Below the pieces are notes generated by a model. That model was not told where the DNA came from and did not search any database. It worked only from the letters and a program-made list of their open reading frames with translations. The translations under genes were made by a program, and so were the position numbers. Positions 1-6,320 of a DNA stretch of 6,604 nt are shown piece by piece. Source of the DNA: Actinomycetes bacterium (lineage in GTDB: Bacteria > Actinomycetota > Acidimicrobiia > Acidimicrobiales > Bog-793); the NCBI GenBank assembly GCA_021823365.1, contig JAKAOD010000174.1, positions 1-6,604 on the forward strand, in the 5' to 3' direction. How positions within the stretch are numbered: the stretch's first letter is position 1; each line of letters begins with the position of its first letter.

Positions 1-302
1 TCGGTGCCGAAGGCGCCCCGGACGCCGACGACGCTGCCGACCGGGCTCGCCGACAGGGCGTGGCTCACTGCACCGACGTCGCGCACCGTGTGGTGGAGCG
101 CCGGTCCTTCGCCGGGCGCGCCGCTGATCGAGATCGCCACCTCGCCGACCCCGAACGCGGTGAGCATGTTGAACTGCCCGGCGCGGTACGCGAGCGGTTC
201 CCCACCCGTCGGCTCGAGCTCCAGGGCGACGACGTCACCGGCGAGGCGCGTGCGCGCGACGACCCGGTGGGGGAGCGGGCGCAGGTCCGAAGAGGTGCTC
301 AC
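1..302 (-). CDS. hydG: Group 3b [NiFe]-hydrogenase / sulfhydrogenase gamma subunit (FAD/NAD(P)-binding), partial
   Basis: Only the first 100 codons are present; the gene runs off the left edge. In this family the protein carries FAD and binds NAD(P)H, passing electrons between the nucleotide and the Fe-S beta subunit of a cytosolic hydrogenase. What is visible is the N-terminal ferredoxin-reductase-like flavin domain: the stretch YRAGQFNMLTAFGVGEVAIS (about residues 38-57) followed by ISG is the hallmark of the hydrogenase gamma family, where the usual RxYS flavin motif of ferredoxin reductases is replaced by this G-E-V-x-I-S-I-S form. A glycine-rich G-x-F-G segment follows at the cut edge. 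The start is GTG at 302: it has a GGAG ribosome binding site at 310-313 (7-nt spacing), and the only other in-frame landmark upstream is the stop codon of the preceding gene. It follows the cNMP-fold gene by 42 nt on the same strand. The NAD-binding and 2Fe-2S C-terminal parts cannot be seen. Confidence 0.88.
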   Translation of the reverse strand, partial: MSTSSDLRPLPHRVVARTRLAGDVVALELEPTGGEPLAYRAGQFNMLTAFGVGEVAISISGAPGEGPALHHTVRDVGAVSHALSASPVGSVVGVRGAFGT

Positions 303-344
303 GGGGCTGCTCCGGGCCGCTTCACGCTGCTCTCCTTCGCGGCG

Positions 345-815
345 TCACGTCGTCTCTCCCTTGCTGTAGACGTCGAGCAGAGCGAGGCGCGTCGACTGGA
401 GCCGGTCGAGGATGACGGCCGTCAGCCGCTTCACGAGCTCGTAGCCGAAAGCGGGGTCGGCGTCGGCCTTGCCGCGCAGGCAGGCGCCGTCGACGGCGAT
501 CGCGCCGACCGGCTGGAGGGCGCGCGCGTCGAAGTGCCAGCGGTAGGGCGGGAACAGCCAGGACCAGCCGACGACATCGTTGGCCTCGAGCGTCGCGACG
601 ACCAGCGTTCCGGCGCCCGGCGCGCTCACCTCGAGCTCGACACGCCCCCGGCGCAACAGGTAGAGGGTGTTCGCCGCGCTGCCCTCGGCGAAGAGCAGCT
701 CCCCGGCGTCGAAGGCGACGTTGTGCGAGCAGCCCGCGACGAGCTCCGCGGTGTCGCCCGGGAGCCCGGCGAAGAGCGGGTGGGCCGCGACGAGCGCGGC
801 GATCGTGGTTGGCAC
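345..815 (-). CDS. Stand-alone cyclic-nucleotide-binding-fold (Crp-type sensor domain) protein of the hydrogenase operon
   Basis: A 156-residue protein consisting of one cNMP-binding beta-roll and a C-terminal helix, with no helix-turn-helix, kinase or channel domain. The opening (residues 10-30, [20 protein letters not shown]) and the turn at 35-58 ([20 protein letters not shown], then RRG) are classic Crp/Fnr sensor-domain features. Where cAMP/cGMP-binding members carry the phosphate-binding cassette (F-G-E-x-A ... R-x-A), this protein has [20 protein letters not shown] (81-100), so canonical nucleotide binding is doubtful. Residues 122-147 form the likely long C helix. The GTG start is 1 nt after the hydB stop (TGA-C-GTG), with a GGGGAG Shine-Dalgarno sequence inside the hydB 3' end, so translation is probably coupled. 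From memory, similar small proteins sit between the beta and gamma genes in other bacterial group 3b hydrogenase clusters. Its role is unknown; a regulatory or assembly subunit is inference. It is not a transcription factor as it stands. Confidence 0.85.
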   Translation of the reverse strand: MPTTIAALVAAHPLFAGLPGDTAELVAGCSHNVAFDAGELLFAEGSAANTLYLLRRGRVELEVSAPGAGTLVVATLEANDVVGWSWLFPPYRWHFDARALQPVGAIAVDGACLRGKADADPAFGYELVKRLTAVILDRLQSTRLALLDVYSKGETT

Positions 816-816
816 G

Positions 817-1890
<1,074 letters not shown>

Positions 1891-2004
1891 AGGTCCGAGG
1901 GTGCGGTACCCGCGCTCGGCGAGGATCTCGAGGAGAGCGCCGAGGTCGTCGGCGTCGATCGCTGCGGCGCGGGCCGCGTCGATTTCGGTCGGGACGGTGG
2001 CTAT
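1891..2004 (-). other. Probable N-terminal extension of hydB, apparently starting at ATA 2004
   Basis: Reading the hydB frame upstream of GTG 1890 gives 38 more codons with strongly GC-rich third positions. They end in DLGALLEILAERGYRTLGP, which fits the N-terminal helix and G-Y-R-x-x-G-P segment of hydrogenase beta subunits. No ATG, GTG or TTG occurs between here and the in-frame TAG at 2038-2040. The best-placed candidate is ATA at 2004-2002, preceded by GGAG at 2014-2017 (9-nt spacing). It would read (M)ATVPTEIDAARAAA. Either a rare ATA start is used, or an ATG has been lost by mutation or base-calling error. That the segment is coding is fairly secure; the exact start is inference. Confidence 0.6.
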
Positions 2005-2037
2005 GGCCCGAGTCTCCGCGCGCGAAGGTGCGCCGAC

Positions 2038-2057
2038 CTAGGGTCGAAGGTCCCGAG
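2038..2057. promoter_or_regulatory. DosR-box-like imperfect palindrome upstream of hydB
   Basis: The plus-strand sequence CTAGGGTCGAAGGTCCCGAG keeps the GGG...CCC frame of the mycobacterial DosR box (TTSGGGACTWWAGTCCCSAA). I count about 14 of 20 positions agreeing in either orientation, including GGG, the central A/T pair and CCC. One arm base change (GGGTC for GGGAC) breaks perfect symmetry of GGGAC-GAAG-GTCCC. It overlaps the devS stop codon and its centre is about 43 nt upstream of the ATA at 2004, a usual place for an activator. The consensus is from another genus, so binding by the DevR encoded here is inference. Confidence 0.4.
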
Positions 2058-3186
2058 CGGCGGGGATGCTCCAGGTGAGGCGGGTGCCGCCCCCGTGCCT
2101 GGCCGCGACCTCGAAGGCCCCGCCGAGGGCTTTGGCACGATCCGCCATGTTTTTCAGGCCGCGACCGGACAGGTCGTGGTCCTCGGCGATCCCGGTGCCG
2201 TCGTCCTCGACGACGAGGGTGACCAGGCCGGCGGTGACGACGAGCTCGACGGCGGCGTGACGCGCCCGTGCGTGGCGGGCGACGTTCGAGAGGGCCTCGC
2301 GCAAGGTCACGAGCAGCTCGTGGGCCGCCCCCTCGGCGAGCGCGGTGTCGACCGCCCCGGCGAAGCGGACCTCGGGCTCGAAGCCGAGGCTCCTCCTCAC
2401 CTCGCTGCAGGTCTTGAGCACCCTGGCGCGGACTCCCTCGCGACTGCGTGGCGGGGTGTCGAGGGCGAAGATCGTCGTGCGCACCTGGCGGATCGTGTCG
2501 TCGAGCTCCGTGACCGCCGCCTCGAGGCGCGACCGGACGGTGTCGTCGCGAGCGAGCGGCAGCACGGACTGGAGGGCGAGGCCGGTCGCGAACAGGCGCT
2601 GGATCACCGAGTCGTGCAGGTCGCGGGCGATGCGCTCCCGCTCCTCGCTCAACAGCAGCTCCCCGATGCGTGCGTGGAGGCGTGCGTTGTCGATGGCGAT
2701 GCCCGCCGCCGCGGCGAAGGCGACGACGAGCGCCTCGTCGTGCTCGCTGAACTCGCCGGCGGAGCGCTTCTCGGTGAGGTAGAGGTTGCCGTACACGACG
2801 CCGCGCACCGAGATCGGCACCCCGAGGAACGAGCGCGCGGCGGGATGCCCCGGCGGGACGCCGACCGAGTCGGGATGCGTCGAGATGTCGGCGACGCGGA
2901 TGGGGCGGGGGTCGAGGACGAGCAGCCCGAGGACCCCGGCGCCCTCCGGGAGCTGGCCGATCTCCGCCGCCGTCTCGGGGCCGATCCCGGAGTACACGAA
3001 CTTGGCGAGGCCCTTGCCATCCTCGTCGAGCACCCCGAGGGCGCCGTAGCGGGCGTCGGTGAGCCGGCAGGCCTCCTCGACCAGGCGGCGCAGCACGCCC
3101 TCGAGGTCGAGGTCGGACTCGACGACGAGCACGGCGTCGAGCAGCGCCTGCAGCTGATCCGGGTCCCGGATCTCGCGGTAGAGCAC
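2038..3186 (-). CDS. devS: Oxygen-sensing histidine kinase with one heme-type GAF domain (DevS/DosT-like)
   Basis: A 382-residue cytoplasmic sensor kinase without membrane segments. A single GAF domain (about 25-170) aligns with GAF-A, the heme domain of M. tuberculosis DosS. PPGHP places H114 at the position of the DosS proximal heme ligand H149, YGNLYLTEK places Y136 at distal Y171, and ARYGALG puts G51 where DosS has E87 (DosT has Gly). Then follow HisKA_3 with phospho-acceptor H191 (ERIARDLHDSVIQRLFATGL, 184-203) and an HATPase_c domain with the N-box REALSNVARHA (N301), G1 EDDGTG (327-332) and G2 SGRGLKNM (340-347), closed by GGGTRLTWSIP. DosS has about 578 residues and two GAF domains; here GAF-B is missing and the GAF runs straight into the kinase. 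GTG 3186 is forced by an in-frame TGA 15 nt upstream. It is divergent from its likely partner devR and leads the hydrogenase operon. Heme binding is inferred from these residues. Confidence 0.9.
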   Translation of the reverse strand: MLYREIRDPDQLQALLDAVLVVESDLDLEGVLRRLVEEACRLTDARYGALGVLDEDGKGLAKFVYSGIGPETAAEIGQLPEGAGVLGLLVLDPRPIRVADISTHPDSVGVPPGHPAARSFLGVPISVRGVVYGNLYLTEKRSAGEFSEHDEALVVAFAAAAGIAIDNARLHARIGELLLSEERERIARDLHDSVIQRLFATGLALQSVLPLARDDTVRSRLEAAVTELDDTIRQVRTTIFALDTPPRSREGVRARVLKTCSEVRRSLGFEPEVRFAGAVDTALAEGAAHELLVTLREALSNVARHARARHAAVELVVTAGLVTLVVEDDGTGIAEDHDLSGRGLKNMADRAKALGGAFEVAARHGGGTRLTWSIPAARDLRP

Positions 3187-3242
3187 GCCGACATCCTGTC
3201 ATCTCGCCTGCACGTCGGCCGAGGGTGCAGACTTGGGGCGTG
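3184..3242. promoter_or_regulatory. Divergent devS/devR start region with mirrored 15-bp start motifs
   Basis: Only 53 bp separate the devS GTG (3186) and the devR GTG (3240). Each start is preceded at identical spacing by a matching element: CAGACT-TGGGGC-GTG for devR (3228-3242) and, on the minus strand, CAGGAT-GTCGGC-GTG for devS (3198-3184). This gives the shared pattern CAGnnTnnnGGCGTG in inverted orientation. The hexamers sit 6 nt from the starts, where a -10 element of a leaderless transcript would be. No convincing -35 and no clear DosR box is visible here. Promoter function is inference. Confidence 0.35.
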
Positions 3243-3899
3243 GTGCGTGTGTTCCTCCTCGACGACCACGCCGTCGTGCGCGAAGGCGTGCGGCGGCTGC
3301 TCGAGACCGACGGCGACCTCGTCGTCGTCGGCGAGGCGGGGACGGCGGCCGAGGCGCTGGCGACGGTGGAGCAGGTCGAGCCCGACGTCGCGGTGCTCGA
3401 CGTCCGTCTCCCCGACGGGGACGGGATCGAGGTCTGCCGGGAGCTCCGCTCCCGCCACCCTCGCCTCGCCTGTCTCATGCTCACCTCCTTCGCCGACGAC
3501 GAGGCGTTGGCGCAAGCCGTGCTCGCCGGCGCCGCCGGCTACGTCCTCAAGCAGATCCAGGGCAGCGAGCTCGTCGCGTCGATCCGCGCCGTCGCCGCCG
3601 GCCACTCCTTGATCGACTCCGAGACGACGCGGCGGGTGCTCGGAGAGCTGCGCCGGGCGAACGCCGAGCGCGAAGGGGTCGAGCGTCTCACTCATCGTGA
3701 GCGGGAGATCCTCGAGCTGATCGCCAGCGGCAAGACCAACCGCGAGATCGGCGCCGAGCTCTTCCTCGCCGAGAAGACGGTGAAGAACTACGTCTCCAAC
3801 CTGCTCGCCAAGCTCGGCATGGGCCGGCGGTCGGAGGCGGCGGCCTATGCCGCGCGCCTCGCCGAGCGCCGCGCCCAGACCGGCTGGCACGGCGAGTAG
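3240..3899 (+). CDS. devR: Hypoxia response regulator, NarL/FixJ family (DevR/DosR-like)
   Basis: A 219-residue response regulator: receiver domain (about 1-120) followed by a LuxR-type helix-turn-helix (about 148-210). I chose GTG 3240 rather than the longer GTG 3225 because MVRVFLLDDH matches the DosR N-terminus and this puts every landmark at the DosR number: acidic pair D8/D9, phospho-acceptor D54 (AVLDVRLPDGDG), T82 (LTSF), K104 (YVLK), and the DNA-contacting K179, K182 and N183 (AEKTVKNYVSNLLAKLGM). The GTG at 3225 has no properly spaced Shine-Dalgarno sequence. Compared with DosR, T198 is Ser and T205 is Ala; these are reported Ser/Thr-kinase sites in the mycobacterial protein. Phosphorylated DosR activates hypoxia genes, and the partner kinase is almost certainly the divergent devS. 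Likely targets include the adjoining hydrogenase operon (box at 2038-2057). Its last 55 bp overlap the convergent transporter gene. Confidence 0.93.
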   Translation: MVRVFLLDDHAVVREGVRRLLETDGDLVVVGEAGTAAEALATVEQVEPDVAVLDVRLPDGDGIEVCRELRSRHPRLACLMLTSFADDEALAQAVLAGAAGYVLKQIQGSELVASIRAVAAGHSLIDSETTRRVLGELRRANAEREGVERLTHREREILELIASGKTNREIGAELFLAEKTVKNYVSNLLAKLGMGRRSEAAAYAARLAERRAQTGWHGE

Positions 3900-4744
3900 G
3901 GCCGCGTCGCGAGCAGGGACCCGCCGAGGACGAGGACGAAGCCGAGCGCCGTCGACCAGGCGAAGGGCTCGTGGAGGACCGTGACGCCGGCAAGCACCGC
4001 GACGGCCGGGTTGACGTAGGTCACCACCGTCGCCCGAGCCGGTCCGACCTCCGCGATGAGCGCGAAGAAGACGAGGAACGCCGTCGCGGTGCACAGCACG
4101 CCCAGGCCGGCGATCGAGAGCAGGACGTCCGCCGAGGGCACCCTCGAGGGCAGCTCGAGCGCGGCGAAGGGGGCGTAGAACAGGGCACAGCCGAGCAGCG
4201 AAGCGACGACCACCCCGACGCTCGGCAGGTCGGCGAGGTGCCGGTGGAAGATCCACGGCCCGAGGCTGTAGCCGACGACGACCGCGAGCAGCTCGGCGAC
4301 GGCGCCGAGGTCGGTGCTGTGGACGTCGAGGCCGACGAGGACGGCGACGCCGCCGGCCCCGGTGGCGAGCCCGGCGAGGCGAGCCGGCCCGAGGCGCTCT
4401 CTCGCCCCGGTCGTGCGCGCGAGGACGGCGCCGAGGATCGGCACCGCGGCGACGACGAGGGCCGAGAGCGAGCTCGGGAGGCGCTGCTCCGCCGAGGCGA
4501 GGAGATACCAGGGCACGAGCAGCTCGACGACGGTGTAGGCGAGCAGCGGCTTCCAGCGGGCGAGGACCGGCGCGAGCTCGCGGTGGGCGAGGGCGACCGG
4601 CAGCAGGATGAGCGCGCCGAGCGAGGTCCGGCCACAGACGAGCACGGCGGGGGTGACGCCGCCGGTCGCCACCTTGATCAACAGGTACGGGACGCCCCAG
4701 ATGGCGCCGAGCGCGCCGAACAGCGTCCAGCCGTTGCGGCTCAT
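3845..4744 (-). CDS. EamA-family (drug/metabolite transporter superfamily) permease
   Basis: A 299-residue, very hydrophobic protein with about ten membrane segments arranged as two EamA repeats (about 5-137 and 148-282), the usual length and layout for the family. Motifs seen are WGVPYLLIK (16-24) in the first helix and GPARATVVTYVNPAVAVLAG (234-253) followed by VTVLHEPF, the typical end of the second repeat. Members export or import small metabolites such as amino acids across the cytoplasmic membrane; the substrate cannot be told from sequence. I chose ATG 4744 over the in-frame GTG 4780 because GGAGA lies 8 nt upstream of the ATG and the protein then starts MSRNGWTLFG, right at the first helix. 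The last 17 residues (positively charged, ending ARRSARRAA) are encoded antisense to the end of devR, so the two genes overlap tail to tail by 55 bp. No functional link to the hydrogenase is apparent. Confidence 0.87.
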   Translation of the reverse strand: MSRNGWTLFGALGAIWGVPYLLIKVATGGVTPAVLVCGRTSLGALILLPVALAHRELAPVLARWKPLLAYTVVELLVPWYLLASAEQRLPSSLSALVVAAVPILGAVLARTTGARERLGPARLAGLATGAGGVAVLVGLDVHSTDLGAVAELLAVVVGYSLGPWIFHRHLADLPSVGVVVASLLGCALFYAPFAALELPSRVPSADVLLSIAGLGVLCTATAFLVFFALIAEVGPARATVVTYVNPAVAVLAGVTVLHEPFAWSTALGFVLVLGGSLLATRPYSPCQPVWARRSARRAA

Positions 4745-4810
4745 GGTCCGGTCTCCGCGCGAACGCTCGGGCGGGGCCACGGACGTGCAGTCTCGCGCCC
4801 GCCGCGCGGG

Positions 4811-4831
4811 GGCCGCCGCCGGCGGGCGGCC
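4811..4831 (-). terminator. GC-rich hairpin after the 53-residue membrane protein gene
   Basis: A perfect 7-bp inverted repeat, GGCCGCC (4811-4817) and GGCGGCC (4825-4831), with a 7-nt loop, lies 8 nt past the stop codon of the small gene on the minus strand. No U-tract follows, as is common for hairpins in high-GC actinobacteria, so terminator function is likely but not shown. In this G+C context some hairpins arise by chance. Confidence 0.4.
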
Positions 4832-4839
4832 TCTTCAGG

Positions 4840-5001
4840 TCAGGGCGTCGATTCCCGCTCCCGCGGGTCGAGGACGCTCCGGCGCCGCACCCGCAGCTCG
4901 CCGGGGACGAGGCGCCCGAGCCCGGTCGCGGCGCTCAGCAGGAACAGCGCCGCGACGCCAGCCGCGAGCGAGATCCACAGCACGTCGACCAGCTCAGCCA
5001 T
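4840..5001 (-). CDS. Small single-pass membrane protein (53 residues), hypothetical
   Basis: I do not recognise a family. The ORF starts with ATG at 5001 behind a textbook ribosome binding site (GAGGAGGAG, 5004-5012) and ends in TGA at 4840-4842. The protein begins MAELVDVLWI, has one hydrophobic segment of about 21 residues (about 7-27: VLWISLAAGVAALFLLSAAT and on), then a tail rich in Arg and Glu (LRVRRRSVLDPRERESTP). By the positive-inside rule the C-terminus should face the cytoplasm. The same frame is also open upstream as part of a longer ORF, but that upstream part is antisense to the DUF3048 gene and lacks the features of a real protein. A hairpin follows at 4811-4831. The strong Shine-Dalgarno sequence, membrane helix and flanking terminator-like hairpin argue that it is real. 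It could be a small subunit or modulator of an unidentified membrane complex. Confidence 0.68.
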   Translation of the reverse strand: MAELVDVLWISLAAGVAALFLLSAATGLGRLVPGELRVRRRSVLDPRERESTP

Positions 5002-5003
5002 CG

Positions 5004-5012
5004 CTCCTCCTC
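5004..5012 (-). promoter_or_regulatory. Strong ribosome binding site of the 53-residue membrane protein
   Basis: The minus strand reads GAGGAGGAG-CG-ATG, containing a full AGGAGG 4 nt before the ATG at 5001. It is the strongest Shine-Dalgarno sequence I found in the window and fixes the start of this small gene. Confidence 0.7.
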
Positions 5013-5134
5013 GTCGAGCGCCGCCGGGTCCGGGGCCGGTTCCACCCGAAGTCACCGCGTTCCACGATGCCAGGGATCTGTTGGGATTCGGCGTGAGGGA
5101 TGCGAGGAGACTGTTAGCGCCGGTCGGGCCGTGA

Positions 5135-5156
5135 GCGCCTGGCGCCCGCCAGGTGC
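5135..5156 (-). terminator. Hairpin downstream of the DUF3048 gene
   Basis: CCTGGC (5138-5143) and GCCAGG (5148-5153) form a perfect 6-bp stem with a GCCC loop. Two further G-C pairs (5135-5136 with 5155-5156) extend it across one mismatch. It lies 16-37 nt past the stop codon of the DUF3048 gene on the minus strand. No T-run follows, so this is a possible intrinsic-type terminator only. It sits in the 170-bp gap between the DUF3048 gene and the small membrane gene. The rest of that gap holds only the direct repeat at 5039-5065 and no promoter I could identify. Confidence 0.4.
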
Positions 5157-5171
5157 CGGGTCGGCGCCGGC

Positions 5172-6311
5172 TCAGGAGTGCCAGCTGAAGGCGCCGGGGA
5201 TCGCCGCTGTCGTGTCGAGGAGCATCTCGACCCAGGTCTTGCCAGGCGTGAGCCCGACCTCGGTGCCGTTCGCCGTGGTGAACGTCGTCGAGTCCGAGAG
5301 ATCGGCGCGATGCCAGGTGACCGGGATCACCTTGCCGTTGCGGAAGACGTAGCCCTTCCCGCTCCCGGTCGTGACGCTCTCGACGTCGCCGCTCCCGCCG
5401 GGGCTCTCGGGGTAGGGGCCGAAGCGGTAGTGGACGATCTGGACGATCACGTTCGAGGTGGTGACGGGCTGGTTGGTCGCGGCGTCGACGTCGGGGGTGC
5501 CGGAGTACGTGTGGAGCCAGGTGCCCGAGGACGGCTGCCACTTCCAGACGACGTCGGTGCCGGCGGAGAAGTTGATCGAGATCGACGACGCCGGCTTGGC
5601 ACTGGCGGGGATCGCCGAGGAGTACTGGAAGATAGGCGACGGCGGGGTCTTGAGGTTGGGGAACAGGCCCCACAGCGACTTCGTGCTCGTGTAGAGGTTG
5701 TCCGGGGGGACCCGGTTCGTGGTGCGATAGGCGGCGTTGGCGTAGTTGGTCAGCAGGTCGATCGACTTGAGCCACCGGAGGGACTCGGCGGTGCTCACGT
5801 CGGGTATGATGCCGCCCGCGAAGGCGAGCAGCGGCGTGCGGAACTCCGCCATGATGTGCCAGTCGACCCATCGCAGCGATCGCACCGGCCCGATCGTCGG
5901 TGCGTTCTCGCACTGGTACACGGCGACGTAGCGCATGATGCCGCCCTCTGCCGGGGTGTCGTAGACGACGTCCGCCTCGGACAGCCCGCTCTGGGGGCGT
6001 GCCCCGTTGGGCTCGTTGCCGATCTTCACCGCAAGTGCCGGCCGCTTCGGGACGACGCCTCCCGGAGCCGGGGTGTCGGTGAGCGGGCAGCGGTCGGCGG
6101 CGACGGCCGGCGCCGTCGAGGACGTCGACGAGGAGGGCACCGAGCCCGAGGTCGTCGAGGCGTGCTTGCCCGGGCTCTTCGAGCCGGTGAGCACGATCGC
6201 GAGGACGGCGGCGACGATCACGACGACGGCGACGGCCGCGACGAGGCGGGCGCGCGCCGGGTTGAGGCGTGCGAACGGTCCGGAGGGCTTGGCTGCTTTA
6301 TGGGAGGGCAC
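5172..6311 (-). CDS. Membrane-anchored DUF3048 domain protein (YerB-like)
   Basis: A 379-residue secreted, membrane-anchored protein of unknown function. A basic N-terminus (1-20) is followed by one hydrophobic helix (about 22-42, VAAVAVVVIVAAVLAIVL) and a Ser/Thr-rich linker (about 51-72), then the extracytoplasmic region. The N-terminal DUF3048 domain (about 75-225) shows CPLTDTP, RPALAVKIGN, the ARPQSGLSEADVVYDTPAEG block (104-123, with E112 and D114) and the signature GPVRSLRWVD (141-150). The C-terminal DUF3048_C domain (about 255-367) has HYRFGPYPE, KGYVFRNGKVIPVTWHR and GKTWVEML. Firmicute YerB proteins are lipoproteins; here no lipobox Cys is present, so anchoring is by the uncleaved helix or a signal peptide. 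C75 and C134 could form a disulfide. The start is GTG 6311; a TATCCT hexamer ends 9 nt upstream, which suggests a nearly leaderless message. It follows the oxidoreductase gene by 55 bp. A cell-envelope role is inference. Confidence 0.88.
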   Translation of the reverse strand: MPSHKAAKPSGPFARLNPARARLVAAVAVVVIVAAVLAIVLTGSKSPGKHASTTSGSVPSSSTSSTAPAVAADRCPLTDTPAPGGVVPKRPALAVKIGNEPNGARPQSGLSEADVVYDTPAEGGIMRYVAVYQCENAPTIGPVRSLRWVDWHIMAEFRTPLLAFAGGIIPDVSTAESLRWLKSIDLLTNYANAAYRTTNRVPPDNLYTSTKSLWGLFPNLKTPPSPIFQYSSAIPASAKPASSISINFSAGTDVVWKWQPSSGTWLHTYSGTPDVDAATNQPVTTSNVIVQIVHYRFGPYPESPGGSGDVESVTTGSGKGYVFRNGKVIPVTWHRADLSDSTTFTTANGTEVGLTPGKTWVEMLLDTTAAIPGAFSWHS

Positions 6312-6320
6312 GGCCCCGGG

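Noticed and set aside
3187..3239. Search for a DosR box between devS and devR
   Set aside because: GGG and CCC tracts exist (around 3223-3238) but not at the spacing or symmetry of the DosR palindrome. The site at 2038-2057 is clearly better.
3225..3239. GTG 3225 as the devR start
   Set aside because: It adds five residues absent from DosR, lacks a spaced Shine-Dalgarno sequence, and shifts all landmark residues off the DosR numbering.
4745..4780. GTG 4780 as the transporter start
   Set aside because: The 12 extra residues are charged and not family-like, and a GGAGA site 8 nt before ATG 4744 decides for the shorter form.
4840..5913. Long minus-strand ORF (357 codons) containing the small membrane protein at its end
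   Set aside because: Most of it overlaps the DUF3048 gene on the same strand in another frame and is Arg/His/Pro-rich noise; only the last 53 codons have a ribosome binding site and a plausible protein.
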